The position numbers were made by a program, and so were the translations under genes. This document shows positions 1 through 9,869 of a DNA stretch of 64,000 nt, piece by piece; position 1 is the stretch's first letter, and each line of letters begins with the position of its first letter. The DNA is from Staphylococcus chromogenes (GTDB lineage: Bacteria > Bacillota > Bacilli > Staphylococcales > Staphylococcaceae): NCBI RefSeq assembly GCF_029024625.1, contig NZ_CP118953.1, positions 1,302,001 through 1,366,000 of the forward strand, written 5' to 3'. Below the pieces are notes generated by a model, which saw nothing but the letters and a program-made list of their open reading frames with translations, did no database searches and was not told the DNA's origin.

Positions 1-204
1 ATCATGATCTAAGGGCTTAATTTGATTAGATAAACTTGTAATTTTCTCTTGATCTTGCTTTGAGAATTTAGGTTGACTAGATTGCGCAAGTCCCGTAGTT
101 TCTTTTTGAGAATGATGCGGTGACAATGTATCATTTTCAAAACTGTTAAAGTATGAATCTAGGGGATGATTTTGCTCTGAGTTTGATAAATCATTTTCTC
201 TCAT
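1..204 (-). CDS. telA: TelA-like toxic anion resistance protein (N-terminal part)
   Basis: This is the first 68 codons of a gene that runs off the left edge of the window. It starts at the ATG at 204, which overlaps the stop of the upstream gene by four bases (ATGA), so the two are translationally coupled. The visible part is polar and low-complexity (many Ser, Gln, His, Asp), ending in a stretch like QDQEKITSLSNQIKPLDHD. This resembles the N-terminus of the TelA / YceH family, proteins of unclear biochemical role linked to tellurite and cell-envelope stress tolerance. The call rests on that short stretch and on the xpaC neighbour, since xpaC-telA pairs are common in Firmicutes. Confidence 0.7.
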   Translation of the reverse strand, partial: MRENDLSNSEQNHPLDSYFNSFENDTLSPHHSQKETTGLAQSSQPKFSKQDQEKITSLSNQIKPLDHD

Positions 205-836
205 TTTTCATGCTCCATTTCTTTCCGATTTTGATAAATCTTATTTAGCCTCATCTCTGTATCAAGTTGTTCATAGTCTTGTGCATTGACCTGTTTCAAA
301 TCAGCCACTAACGTACGTCTAACTTCTTCCAAAGTAATTCTTGTTTGTTGTAACATCTGACGCTCATCTTGAGATTTAACTGGCATCTTAGCTAAACGCG
401 TGTAACTTTCAATTAAATTGAGCGCATTATCGATATGAGTATAATAAAAGCTTTCTACATTGAAGAATTGATTAGGGCGTTGACGTACAGTCATATTCAC
501 CGTTTTTGAAATACGATAAATATCATTCACTAATTTGAAATCATTGATTGAACGAACTTTTATAAACGTCTTAAATATGCGCTTTATTTTACTTTGTGCT
601 GTGTTTACTTGATGATTAATATATCTGTAATCTTTTCTAGATAATTTTAACTCTTTCAAATAGCTTTTCGATGTTAATCTTTGAGTAGGGATATAACCTA
701 ATACAAATCCTGCCGAACCGATTAACATGTCATAAATAAAAGATATATCAAAAGTTAAAATACTTGTAAAAAAAGCAATAACTGCTACAGGAATCCCTAC
801 AAGTCCTCCGAAAAGTCTTGAAAATTGATATCTCAT
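201..836 (-). CDS. xpaC: XpaC-like membrane protein (5-bromo-4-chloroindolyl phosphate hydrolysis family)
   Basis: The product has 211 residues. It opens with two hydrophobic segments (about residues 10-27 and 33-52), and the rest is a long charged, helical cytoplasmic domain. The architecture and the xpaC-telA arrangement identify the XpaC family, named after a Bacillus gene that affects hydrolysis of an indolyl phosphate. No catalytic motif is visible and the molecular function is unknown. A GGAAG ribosome site sits six bases before the ATG at 836. An in-frame ATG two codons earlier directly abuts that site, so I chose 836. The gene overlaps telA by four bases. It most likely acts at the membrane together with TelA. 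Confidence 0.75.
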   Translation of the reverse strand: MRYQFSRLFGGLVGIPVAVIAFFTSILTFDISFIYDMLIGSAGFVLGYIPTQRLTSKSYLKELKLSRKDYRYINHQVNTAQSKIKRIFKTFIKVRSINDFKLVNDIYRISKTVNMTVRQRPNQFFNVESFYYTHIDNALNLIESYTRLAKMPVKSQDERQMLQQTRITLEEVRRTLVADLKQVNAQDYEQLDTEMRLNKIYQNRKEMEHEK

Positions 837-855
837 AGTCATCTTCCTTTTATAT

Positions 856-1125
856 TCATTCAGTTTTAAATGTCGTTAAATGCTTGTTAATTTCACGCTC
901 TTCAATAGTATAATCATTGACTTCTGATGCAGGAGACGCCCCGTGAGTCACCTCTTGAGTAAATGAAGATAAATCCTCAATTTCTCCTTGAGCATCTATT
1001 TCCACATGATCTTGAACATTTTTAACATAGCCTGTAATGTTGTATTTTTGTGCTAATTTTTGTGTAAAATAGCGAAAACCTACGCCTTGGACACGGCCAT
1101 ATACTTTTATGAATTGATGTTTCAT
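856..1125 (-). CDS. acyP: Acylphosphatase
   Basis: This 89-residue protein is of normal length for acylphosphatase, which hydrolyses acyl phosphates such as carbamoyl and acetyl phosphate in the cytoplasm. The phosphate-binding loop GRVQGVGFR spans residues 10-18, ending in catalytic Arg18, and catalytic Asn36 lies in the GYVKN stretch. A GTG three codons upstream lies inside the AGAGGTGG ribosome site, so the ATG at 1125 is the start. The gene lies 19 bases upstream of xpaC on the same strand and may be co-transcribed with xpaC-telA. Its physiological role in staphylococci is not settled. Confidence 0.95.
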   Translation of the reverse strand: MKHQFIKVYGRVQGVGFRYFTQKLAQKYNITGYVKNVQDHVEIDAQGEIEDLSSFTQEVTHGASPASEVNDYTIEEREINKHLTTFKTE

Positions 1126-1134
1126 ATTAACCAC

Positions 1135-1460
1135 CTCTTACTTCTAATTATACGGATTTCTTCGTTAAAAAACTAATAATTAGCCGGCGTTAAACGACTT
1201 CCTCATTTGAATAAAAACAAAACTTAATTGACTAACGATTAAAAATTTCATTACGGAAAAAGCGTCGAGTATTGCATAAGTGGCTATTGTTTTAATTCCT
1301 CAAGCGTTTCATTGGAAGTTGTGCTATTTTAGCGTGATAATAGGGCAATAGACAATCATTTACACTTAGCGTTATGATATTCATACATATTCACTTGCAT
1401 TCTGGTAAAAAAAAGATTATTTTGAGAATTGCTATATTAGAATTATTGGAGGCTTTACAT
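1135..1460. other. Intergenic region between divergent acyP and DUF1033 genes
   Basis: This is 326 bases of AT-rich sequence between two divergently oriented genes, so it should hold both promoters. A possible minus-10/minus-35 pair for the rightward gene (TTGCAT, 17 bases, TATTTT) lies at about 1393-1421, but the minus-10 is weak. I see no RNA gene, repeat or convincing open reading frame. Confidence 0.5.
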
Positions 1461-1769
1461 ATGTGGACAGTAACAAAAATACGTACTGATTATGAGGGCT
1501 GGTGGTTATTTGAAGATTGGAAAAATCATATTATTGAAACTTATTGCTTTGACACATATGACTCATTTCTAAAAAATTATGAAAAACTTATCAAAGAGGC
1601 TAAAGCGAATTATGACAATTGTATAGTAGGGAAATATAACATGTATGCTTTTTACAATAATTGCGATATGAATTACTGTGAACATTGTGATGAAGATTTG
1701 CAAATATTTGATAGCTTTATCATTTTGAACAATGAAAAAATTTATTATAATTTACCTTTAATTGACTAA
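1461..1769 (+). CDS. DUF1033 family protein
   Basis: This 102-residue cytoplasmic protein is rich in aromatic residues (Trp2, WW near residues 13-14, many Tyr). A cysteine cluster near residues 68-76 reads CDMNYCEHC, giving a CX4CX2C spacing that could hold metal, although the family is not known to. Sequence and length match the uncharacterised DUF1033 family of Firmicutes. A GGAGG site lies eight bases before the ATG at 1461. Longer in-frame starts upstream have no ribosome site and would add a hydrophobic, non-conserved extension. The next gene, cspA, starts 178 bases downstream with its own promoter. Function is unknown. Confidence 0.75.
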   Translation: MWTVTKIRTDYEGWWLFEDWKNHIIETYCFDTYDSFLKNYEKLIKEAKANYDNCIVGKYNMYAFYNNCDMNYCEHCDEDLQIFDSFIILNNEKIYYNLPLID

Positions 1770-1791
1770 ACTAAAAATTTTCATTTCGTTA

Positions 1792-1820
1792 TTGCAAATC
1801 GTGTAGTGTTAACGTATAAT
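1792..1820 (+). promoter_or_regulatory. cspA promoter
   Basis: A near-consensus sigma-A promoter is visible: TTGCAA at 1792-1797, a 17-base spacer, and TATAAT at 1815-1820. Transcription would begin near 1827 and leave a leader of about 120 bases before the cspA ATG, as is usual for cold-shock genes. Confidence 0.75.
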
Positions 1821-1897
1821 AGTTTTTAAGCAATTGCATTATTCCATATTGCAAAGAATATTTTATCTGTTTACATTGTAAAAATAGTATTTTTTGT

Positions 1898-1918
1898 AAT
1901 ATGCGAATAGCGCATATT
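1898..1918 (+). promoter_or_regulatory. Hairpin in the cspA leader
   Basis: A perfect inverted repeat, AATATGCG at 1898-1905 and CGCATATT at 1911-1918 with a five-base loop, lies in the untranslated leader about 15 bases before the TTGGAGG ribosome site. Cold-shock mRNAs are known to control translation through leader structure. That this hairpin does so is an inference. Confidence 0.5.
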
Positions 1919-1947
1919 GAATTTTAGTCTTGGAGGTTTCACAGATT

Positions 1948-2148
1948 ATGAAACAAGGTACAGTAAAATGGTTTAACGCTGAAAAAGGTTTTGGATTTAT
2001 CGAAGTTGAAGGAGAAAACGACGTATTCGTACACTTCTCAGCTATCAACCAAGAAGGTTACAAATCATTAGAAGAAGGTCAATCAGTTGAATTTGAAGTA
2101 GTTGAAGGCGACCGCGGTCCACAAGCTGCAAACGTTGTAAAACTATAA
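1948..2148 (+). CDS. cspA: Major cold-shock protein CspA
   Basis: This 66-residue single-stranded nucleic acid-binding protein forms one five-stranded OB fold. It carries both RNA-binding motifs: RNP1 (KGFGFIEV, residues 13-20) and RNP2 (VFVHF, residues 26-30). In staphylococci CspA acts as an RNA chaperone in cold shock and in stress and virulence control. The ATG at 1948 follows a TTGGAGG ribosome site; a TTG six codons upstream belongs to that site. The gene is monocistronic, with its own promoter, a long structured leader and a terminator directly downstream. Codon use (many GAA, GAC, GTA, CAA) looks like that of a highly expressed gene. Confidence 0.97.
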   Translation: MKQGTVKWFNAEKGFGFIEVEGENDVFVHFSAINQEGYKSLEEGQSVEFEVVEGDRGPQAANVVKL

Positions 2149-2174
2149 TAAATAGATGCAATATTGACTTATAC

Positions 2175-2208
2175 AAAACAGTGAGGACTGCTTCACTGTT
2201 TTTTTATT
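2175..2208 (+). terminator. cspA terminator
   Basis: The stem AACAGTGA (2177-2184) with TCACTGTT (2193-2200) is followed by a run of T, a typical intrinsic terminator 30 bases after the cspA stop. Confidence 0.85.
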
Positions 2209-2322
2209 TTTTTTAAATACTTTTCTTTTTAAAAGCATCTACAGTTTCTTTGAAGTCTATTTGAAATTATAACCTCTTTTAGAGTAGGGGAGCACACCTA
2301 AGCAATGTACGAATTTTATTTC

Positions 2323-2375
2323 AAAAAAGCATATAAGCCCGTTATAGTAAAATGTTAAGGGGCTTATATGCTTTT
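2323..2375 (-). terminator. Terminator of the dap/lysA operon
   Basis: The long stem AAAAGCATATAAGCCC (2325-2340) with GGGCTTATATGCTTTT (2360-2375) lies 27 bases beyond the lysA stop on the minus strand. Read leftward it ends in a T run. It closes the seven-gene operon. Confidence 0.85.
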
Positions 2376-2401
2376 GGACAACGATGAAGTATTCTATTGT
2401 A

Positions 2402-3667
2402 TTATTTAATGTCGTTAATAATTAGTTGGCGAAGGGATTGACGTTTAATCACTTCACGGGCTTTGCCGTTAGAAACAAAAAATACGGCTGGCTTTTGTAT
2501 TTGATTATAATTTGATGCCATACTATAGTGGTATGCACCTGTTGATAAAACAGCTAAATAATCTCCACGTTTTACACTTTGCGGAAGCTGTGCTTCATGA
2601 ATGAGAATATCTCCCGATTCACAGAGTTTTCCAGCTATTGTCACCGTTTCATTAGCTTCTTCATTTCTATTCACGAGTTTTACTTGATATTTTGCATCAT
2701 AAAGTGCCGTTCTAATATGATCACTCATTCCGCCATCAACAGATACATATTTGTTAACGTTTGGAATCTCTTTGATAGATCCTACTTCATATAAAGTAAC
2801 TGCTGCTTCTGCCACAATCGAACGGCCAGGTTCAATACTAATTGTTGGAACAGGGTAAGATAATGAAGTACAAGTTGACTTTATATTCTCCACAATTTCA
2901 GGAATACCTTCTTCAATATTGAAAGCGCGATCTCCATCGACATAATGAACACTAAATCCGCCGCCAATATTTAACAGGTCAATGTTTAAATCAATTTCTT
3001 TTAGCCATGTCAAAACGATTTTCGCCGTTTCTTTCATGCCTGTGGTTTCTTCAATTTGCGATCCAATATGAAAGTGAATACCTTTAAGATTTAAATGTTC
3101 ACTCTTCTGAATTTGTTGTACGGCTTTATCTGCTAGTCCATGTTTTATCGAAAGACCAAATTTACTTTTTTCTTGGCCTGTCTGGATAAATTCATGGGTA
3201 TGTGCCTCAACTCCAGGGTTTACACGAATGAGCACATCTACAGTTGAAGTAGCCAGTTCATCAATCAATTCTATTTCATCTAACGCATCAATAACAAAGT
3301 AGCCAATGCCACTTTCTAATGCGTACTGTATTTCTTCTTTAGTTTTGTTATTACCGTGAAAATGAATGCGTTCAGGTGCATATCCTGCTTCTAGAGCAGT
3401 ATAAAGTTCACCTATAGAAACAACATCTAAATCGAATTTTTCTTCTTCAGCTAATTTAACCATTTGTATACATGTAAATGCTTTAGAGGCATAGGATAAT
3501 ATATAATCGACACCCGTTGTACTAAATGCCGTATGGTAGCGCCGCATTTGATGTCTTATCTGTTCTTCATCATAAACAATGGTAGGTGTGCCAAAGCTTT
3601 GCGCTAGTGTTTTTAAATTGGTATTCCCGAGTGTTAACTCTCCATTTTGATTATATTGTATCGTCAT
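2402..3667 (-). CDS. lysA: Diaminopimelate decarboxylase
   Basis: LysA decarboxylates meso-diaminopimelate to L-lysine, the last step of lysine synthesis, using PLP. The 421-residue length is typical of this fold-III enzyme. The PLP lysine is Lys62 in YASKAF. The phosphate-binding glycines are GGG at 235-237, EPGRS lies at 279-283, and the active-site cysteine donated across the dimer is Cys349 in KLCESGD. The start ATG overlaps the stop of alr by four bases (ATGA), so translation is coupled. It is the last gene of the operon and is followed by a strong terminator. Staphylococci need this lysine both for protein and for the third residue of the peptidoglycan stem. Confidence 0.97.
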   Translation of the reverse strand: MTIQYNQNGELTLGNTNLKTLAQSFGTPTIVYDEEQIRHQMRRYHTAFSTTGVDYILSYASKAFTCIQMVKLAEEEKFDLDVVSIGELYTALEAGYAPERIHFHGNNKTKEEIQYALESGIGYFVIDALDEIELIDELATSTVDVLIRVNPGVEAHTHEFIQTGQEKSKFGLSIKHGLADKAVQQIQKSEHLNLKGIHFHIGSQIEETTGMKETAKIVLTWLKEIDLNIDLLNIGGGFSVHYVDGDRAFNIEEGIPEIVENIKSTCTSLSYPVPTISIEPGRSIVAEAAVTLYEVGSIKEIPNVNKYVSVDGGMSDHIRTALYDAKYQVKLVNRNEEANETVTIAGKLCESGDILIHEAQLPQSVKRGDYLAVLSTGAYHYSMASNYNQIQKPAVFFVSNGKAREVIKRQSLRQLIINDIK

Positions 3668-4734
3668 GATTGATACTCCTTTATTAAAGAATCTATGTTT
3701 AATGCACTTAATTGTTCCGAATTAGCTCCAACGCCTTTAAATGTATAATCATCTATGCGTAGTTCTGGACTGTATATCACAACTTCATCATTTGCCATCA
3801 CGTCATCGTCAACTTCAACAAACATATGACTCATCATAAGGGCGCGAATAGGGTAACGCTTACCATGAATAAGTACTTCATGTTGCGCTCTTGTACGTAA
3901 AATGCCATCACCATACCCTACGTCGACAACAGCCAGCTGTGTCTTTTTTGGCGCAGTATAAGCAAAGCTGTACCCACAATGATCTCCTTCATTCACTGTT
4001 CGTACTTGAATAACATTGGCTTTGACGGTTAACGCTTGTTGTATATGTTCACGAGGCATTTGAGAAAAAGGACGAGAACCGTATAATGCAATACCTACGC
4101 GTGCATGCGTATGATGAGGGAAAAGTTGTTTTTCGCGCATATAACTTGCACTATTTTGCGCATGTATAAATTCAAATTGATAACCTTCTTGAGTGAGCAC
4201 ACTCACAATATTGAGCCATGCTTCTTTTTCTATTTCATAATCATTTACATCAAATTCATCTGCATAACCAAAATGAGTCCAAAGGCCTGTGATTTTCATT
4301 TTTTCATCTTGGTTTTTTTCGTGATCACGCAAAACATCTTGTATTTCTTCTAAGTTTTTCAATCCAGAACGATGTAATAAATTCTCAAATTCTAAGTGAA
4401 CTTGAATATCATAAAGTTCATTTTTATATTGAAAGTAAAATTCCTTTGATGGTAATGTCATATGAATATTATGCTTACGTAGTAAATCAAACTCTCGACT
4501 CACATTCATTAGAAAAATAGTGGCGTGGGGGGCAATTTCTCTAATACGAATCGCTTCTGAAAGTGACGTCGTACTGAAAGTATGAATACCTTCATCTAAA
4601 AATGTACGCACTGCAAAAGTTAAACCATAATTATAAGCATTATTTTTAACTACCGCCATTACAGTGTTATCCTGAACAACATTTCTCACATTTTGTCGAA
4701 AAACTTGTTCATTTAATTGCCAAACTGCTGTCAT
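3664..4734 (-). CDS. alr2: Alanine racemase family protein (Alr2)
   Basis: This is a fold-III PLP enzyme of 356 residues. The PLP lysine is Lys30 in AVVKNNAY. The C-terminal domain carries GYSFAY, which supplies the catalytic tyrosine, and [11 protein letters not shown] is also present. It matches the second alanine racemase of S. aureus, which likewise sits inside the dap operon. Family knowledge predicts L-alanine/D-alanine interconversion, but placement between the N-acetyl-DAP deacetylase and lysA raises the question of another substrate. I start it at the ATG at 4734 (SD AGGTG, five bases); a GTG two codons earlier lies within that site. It overlaps lysA by four bases and starts two bases after the upstream stop. 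Confidence 0.9.
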   Translation of the reverse strand: MTAVWQLNEQVFRQNVRNVVQDNTVMAVVKNNAYNYGLTFAVRTFLDEGIHTFSTTSLSEAIRIREIAPHATIFLMNVSREFDLLRKHNIHMTLPSKEFYFQYKNELYDIQVHLEFENLLHRSGLKNLEEIQDVLRDHEKNQDEKMKITGLWTHFGYADEFDVNDYEIEKEAWLNIVSVLTQEGYQFEFIHAQNSASYMREKQLFPHHTHARVGIALYGSRPFSQMPREHIQQALTVKANVIQVRTVNEGDHCGYSFAYTAPKKTQLAVVDVGYGDGILRTRAQHEVLIHGKRYPIRALMMSHMFVEVDDDVMANDEVVIYSPELRIDDYTFKGVGANSEQLSALNIDSLIKEYQS

Positions 4735-4736
4735 AG

Positions 4737-5885
4737 TCACACCTCATTATAATTAAATAAAAGTCGTTCGTAATAATTAGCAATACGAATTAAAATATGT
4801 TCATCAAAGTTAAGATGTGGCGTATGTAAACCACTCACATATTGTTTTAATTCGTTTTTAGTCCCTACAAACACAAAATAGCTAGGCGCAATTTGGCCGT
4901 AAAAACTAAAGTCTTCTCCAAATAAATAAGGCGTTTCGTTTTCAATGACGGTGTTCCCATTGTATTCAATGCTTTCAACCACATATTTTTTTAATGACGG
5001 ATCATTCATCGTAGGGGGATAGCCTTCTGCAAAATCTACTTTGCATTTGACCCCAAACAAACTATGAACGCTATCTACAATCTTTTGCATTTGCGTTTTT
5101 ATAATACTTAAATCATCCATGCTATAAGTTCTGATTGTCCCTTCTAGGTAGCCATTTGATGGGACAGTATTGATGGCTTCTCCAGCATTAAAATGACCAA
5201 TATGAACGATATTTCGCTGTAAACCATTTAAATGATACTGTTGAATTTGTGATAATTGCGTTATGACGTGATGTAAAGCTTCTCCAGCTGAACGTCCTTG
5301 TTCTTTATTGGCCACATGGCTCGATTGACCTTCTAAGTAAAAGCGATACTCTGTTGCGCTTGCCGTAATTTCGTCGTCTCTTATAGCAATTGCTCCTTCC
5401 TCTACAAATGGCATAACATGGACGCCGTAAATAGCATTGATTTGATAACGCGCAAGGGCATTGGCCTTTATAAGAAGGTTCGCACCTCCACCTGATTCTT
5501 CGGCAGGTTGAAAAATAAATACAACATTATGGGGGAGTTCGCCTTTATCGAAAAGGGCTTTGCAACGTTTGGCAAATAACATTAGTGCTGTTGTATGCCC
5601 GTCGTGCCCACACGCATGCATTTTATTATCGTATTTGCTTCGGTAATCCACCTCATTTTGCTCATGGATGGGTAGGGCATCAATGTCTGCACGAAAGGCC
5701 AAAGTTTCGTCACTTTCACCTTCTAAATATCCAATAATTCCAGTTTCTAATGGCCGTTCGTAAGGAATTTGAAGGGATGATAAAAAGCGTTCTAAATAAG
5801 CTGTTGTTTCATATTCTTCTAAACTTAGTTCCGGATGTTGATGTAGATGTCGACGATGTTCTGTTACAAATTGAAGTTCATCCAT
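4737..5885 (-). CDS. dapL: M20 amidohydrolase, probable N-acetyldiaminopimelate deacetylase
   Basis: This 382-residue metallopeptidase belongs to the M20 (HipO-like) family. Metal ligands are visible: HACGHDGH at residues 90-97 and PAEE ending at Glu130, with ADIDALPI at 66-73. In the acetylase branch of lysine synthesis this enzyme removes acetate from N-acetyl-LL-diaminopimelate, and its place between dapD and lysA supports that job. General amidohydrolase or hippurate hydrolase labels are sometimes given to the same protein. The N-acetyl-DAP aminotransferase that precedes this step is not in the operon and must be encoded elsewhere. There is a 188-base gap between dapD and this gene. Confidence 0.85.
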   Translation of the reverse strand: MDELQFVTEHRRHLHQHPELSLEEYETTAYLERFLSSLQIPYERPLETGIIGYLEGESDETLAFRADIDALPIHEQNEVDYRSKYDNKMHACGHDGHTTALMLFAKRCKALFDKGELPHNVVFIFQPAEESGGGANLLIKANALARYQINAIYGVHVMPFVEEGAIAIRDDEITASATEYRFYLEGQSSHVANKEQGRSAGEALHHVITQLSQIQQYHLNGLQRNIVHIGHFNAGEAINTVPSNGYLEGTIRTYSMDDLSIIKTQMQKIVDSVHSLFGVKCKVDFAEGYPPTMNDPSLKKYVVESIEYNGNTVIENETPYLFGEDFSFYGQIAPSYFVFVGTKNELKQYVSGLHTPHLNFDEHILIRIANYYERLLFNYNEV

Positions 5886-6073
5886 TGAATTTCACCTCTT
5901 TGTTCATGTAAAAAGGGGGAGAGGAATGCTCTGTCAAACACGGTCTTTAGACAGTAGCTTCTACTCATCCCCATCAATGTGCTTTATCTTATTCTATTTA
6001 CCACTTTTCTTATCACTCACTTCATACATATCTGAAGTAAGTAGAACCTTGGAATGGTTTTCTTTGTTTCGCT

Positions 6074-6793
6074 TTAGTCATCTAATTTTCGCAATGCAGA
6101 TACAATCTCACGTTTTGAGTCGGCAACTTCGTGAGTTTGTTTAATCACTTTAGCAGGAGTTCCCGCTACAACGGCTCCAGCAGGTACGTCTTGTGTAACA
6201 ATAGCACCGGCTGCTACAATAGCACCTTCACCTACACGAACACCTTCTAAAATCACCGCATTCGCACCAATTAATACGTTATCTTCTATCACTACAGGTT
6301 CAGCACTTGGTGGTTCAATAACTCCAGCTAACACTGCGCCCGCACCAACGTGCACATTTTTACCAGTAGTGGCACGACCCCCAAGTGTGGCATTCATATC
6401 TACCATAGTACCTTCGCCAACCACTGCACCAATATTGACAGTTGCGCCCATCATAATGACAGCACCATCGCCAATCACAGCATGTTCACGAATAAAAGCA
6501 CCCGGTTCAATGCGTGCATTAGTATTTGTTAAATCTTTTAAGGGGATAGCTGAATTTCTGCGATCCATTTCGATTTCTAGATCTTCGATGAGCATATGAT
6601 TTTGTTCATAAAATGTTTTCCAGTCATCCGCTTCACAAAAAATGACTTTAGAGTTTTCCGAACCAAAAATATTGAATTGGTCTGGAAAAGTGATTTCACT
6701 AAATTCACCGTTAATGTAAACTTTTATCGGCGTCGACTTTTTAGCATCACTAATATATTGAATGATTTCTTCAGCTGTGAAATTTTTTACCAT
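6074..6793 (-). CDS. dapD: Tetrahydrodipicolinate N-acetyltransferase
   Basis: This 239-residue enzyme transfers acetyl from acetyl-CoA to tetrahydrodipicolinate, committing DAP synthesis to the acetylase route (often named dapH). Residues from about 90 to 215 form a left-handed beta-helix of hexapeptide repeats, visible as recurring I/V-G-x-G-A/x units such as GDGAVI, GEGTMV and GANAVI. The N-terminal 80 residues form the family-specific alpha/beta cap. The gene follows dapB with a 17-base spacer, in the order of the S. aureus operon. The enzyme is cytoplasmic and works as a trimer by family knowledge. Confidence 0.95.
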   Translation of the reverse strand: MVKNFTAEEIIQYISDAKKSTPIKVYINGEFSEITFPDQFNIFGSENSKVIFCEADDWKTFYEQNHMLIEDLEIEMDRRNSAIPLKDLTNTNARIEPGAFIREHAVIGDGAVIMMGATVNIGAVVGEGTMVDMNATLGGRATTGKNVHVGAGAVLAGVIEPPSAEPVVIEDNVLIGANAVILEGVRVGEGAIVAAGAIVTQDVPAGAVVAGTPAKVIKQTHEVADSKREIVSALRKLDD

Positions 6794-6810
6794 ATTTTGA
6801 TTCTCTCCCT

Positions 6811-8423
<1,613 letters not shown>

Positions 8424-8429
8424 TCAAAA

Positions 8430-9413
8430 TTACGCTCTAAGTTTTAATACTTGTTCTAACACTTGTACAGCGTTTAGAGCTGCACCTTTTAATAGATTGT
8501 CTGACGTGCACCAAATATGAAATGTATTTTCTAAAGAGTCATCTTTACGTATACGCCCCACAAACACTTCATCTTTGCCAGTAGAGTGAATCGCTAATGG
8601 ATACCCATTGCTTGATGGATCATCCACTAAAACCACGCGATCGTCTTTTTCAAACAAGTCGCGAATTTGGTCTACTGTCGTAGGTTGATCTAGCGTTACA
8701 TTAATATGCACACTATGACTATCTTGAACAGGGACGCGAACGCAAGTTGCTGTCACTTTTAAATCAGGTGAGTTTAAAATTTTACGTGTTTCATCAATCA
8801 TTTTTTGTTCTTCTTTAGTGTAGTCATTTTCTAAAAAAACATCGATGTGAGGTAACACATTATTATAAATTGGATGTGGGTATGCTTTAGGTTCAGCGCC
8901 ATGTGCGCCATCTTCTAAATCTTTCTTTCCTTGCATTCCTGAACCTGATACCGCTTGATACGTTGTATAAGCGACCCGTTTTAAACCGAATGTATCTTGA
9001 AGGGGTTTTAATGGCACGACTGATTGTATTGTTGAACAATTAGGGTTGGCAATGATACCACGTTTAAACGTCGGCTCATTGACTTCAGGAACAATGAGGT
9101 CAATATCTTTAGTCATTCGCCATTGACTTGAGTTATCAATCACAAGCGCACCATGTTTTTCAAAAAGAGGGGCGAATTTTTCACTTGTACCACCACCAGC
9201 GCTCATTAACACGTAATCAAATTCGCCGTCAGTCGCTTCTTCTGTCAATTCTTGAACAGTGTAGGTTTTACCTTTAAAAGACACTTGTTGACCTGCTGAA
9301 CGTTTTGAAGAAAATAAAATCAATTCATCAAAAGGGATTTCTTTACGTTCAATTGTTTCTAATATTTTTGTTCCAACTAATCCTGTTGCACCTACAACTG
9401 CTAATTTTGTCAT
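8430..9413 (-). CDS. asd: Aspartate-semialdehyde dehydrogenase
   Basis: Asd reduces aspartyl phosphate to aspartate semialdehyde, the branch point to DAP/lysine and to homoserine. The 327-residue protein begins with the NADP-binding motif VVGATGLVG, and the catalytic cysteine is Cys126 in NPNCSTIQ. I start at the ATG at 9413, which has GGAGTG at the right distance; an ATG three codons earlier sits one base from it. Asd is the first gene after the lysine riboswitch here. In S. aureus the aspartokinase lysC comes first, so the operon has lost or never had it, and aspartyl phosphate must come from another aspartokinase. Confidence 0.96.
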   Translation of the reverse strand: MTKLAVVGATGLVGTKILETIERKEIPFDELILFSSKRSAGQQVSFKGKTYTVQELTEEATDGEFDYVLMSAGGGTSEKFAPLFEKHGALVIDNSSQWRMTKDIDLIVPEVNEPTFKRGIIANPNCSTIQSVVPLKPLQDTFGLKRVAYTTYQAVSGSGMQGKKDLEDGAHGAEPKAYPHPIYNNVLPHIDVFLENDYTKEEQKMIDETRKILNSPDLKVTATCVRVPVQDSHSVHINVTLDQPTTVDQIRDLFEKDDRVVLVDDPSSNGYPLAIHSTGKDEVFVGRIRKDDSLENTFHIWCTSDNLLKGAALNAVQVLEQVLKLRA

Positions 9414-9490
9414 ATCATTCACTCCATTTAATTTAATGTTTAATTGATGAGAAACATGTCACTCATGCATGATTGATACTCTTGAATATA

Positions 9491-9520
9491 CAAAAAAACA
9501 AGTTCGGTGTGCGAACTTGT
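9491..9520 (-). terminator. Riboswitch-controlled terminator upstream of asd
   Basis: The stem ACAAGTTCG (9498-9506) with CGAACTTGT (9512-9520) is followed, reading leftward, by seven T. It lies between the lysine aptamer and asd and is the expected off-state of the riboswitch. Confidence 0.85.
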
Positions 9521-9532
9521 TAGTCTTTATAT

Positions 9533-9706
9533 ACAAGTGATGCACTCCATTATCCGCAAATAATGACAGATTCTCAGCTCTTAACCATAGAATCCAACAA
9601 ACAGTCCCTGCAAATTCTGTTTATTTCGGCATCTCACCCTTTCGACATATCTTGCTTGCAGACAAAAACGATATGGCTACTCATGATTAATGCGCCTCAT
9701 CAATAA
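9533..9706 (-). promoter_or_regulatory. Lysine riboswitch (L-box)
   Basis: On the minus strand this leader shows the L-box landmarks in order: TTGATGAGGCGC near 9706-9693, CATGAGTAG, AAAGGGTGAGATGCCGA, GGGACTGTTTG, AAGAGCTGAGAATCTGTCA and GGAGTGCATCA near 9545-9535. The outer helix P1 is formed by TGATG and CATCA. The aptamer is followed by an intrinsic terminator and then asd. Lysine binding would stabilise the aptamer, free the terminator and shut off the operon. The identification rests on conserved motifs read by eye. Confidence 0.88.
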
Positions 9707-9728
9707 TGATTTAATTGTTATGAGTCTC

Positions 9729-9757
9729 ATTATACATAGCGCAACTCTTCATGTAAA
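9729..9757 (-). promoter_or_regulatory. Promoter of the dap operon
   Basis: On the minus strand there is TTTACA (9757-9752), a 17-base spacer and a perfect TATAAT (9734-9729). The predicted start site near 9722 lies just ahead of the riboswitch aptamer. Confidence 0.8.
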
Positions 9758-9778
9758 CAGAAAAGGGGGATTTTTTGA

Positions 9779-9793
9779 AATTTACTGAAAATT
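9779..9793. promoter_or_regulatory. CodY-like box upstream of the dap promoter
   Basis: AATTTTCAGTAAATT (minus strand) differs at one of 15 positions from the CodY consensus AATTTTCWGAAAATT. It lies 21 bases upstream of the minus-35 of the dap promoter. CodY represses amino-acid synthesis genes when branched-chain amino acids and GTP are plentiful, so a second layer of control on lysine synthesis is plausible. Confidence 0.5.
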
Positions 9794-9800
9794 GAAAGGT

Positions 9801-9840
9801 AAAAAAATGTTATCCCATACGAAAGTACGAGATAACATTT
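9801..9840 (-). terminator. Terminator of the ABC-F gene
   Basis: The stem ATGTTATC (9807-9814) with GATAACAT (9831-9838) extends into GTAC pairing and ends leftward in seven T. It separates the ABC-F gene from the dap promoter region. Confidence 0.8.
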
Positions 9841-9869
9841 TTCTCTTAACCATTAAATTCATAATGGGG

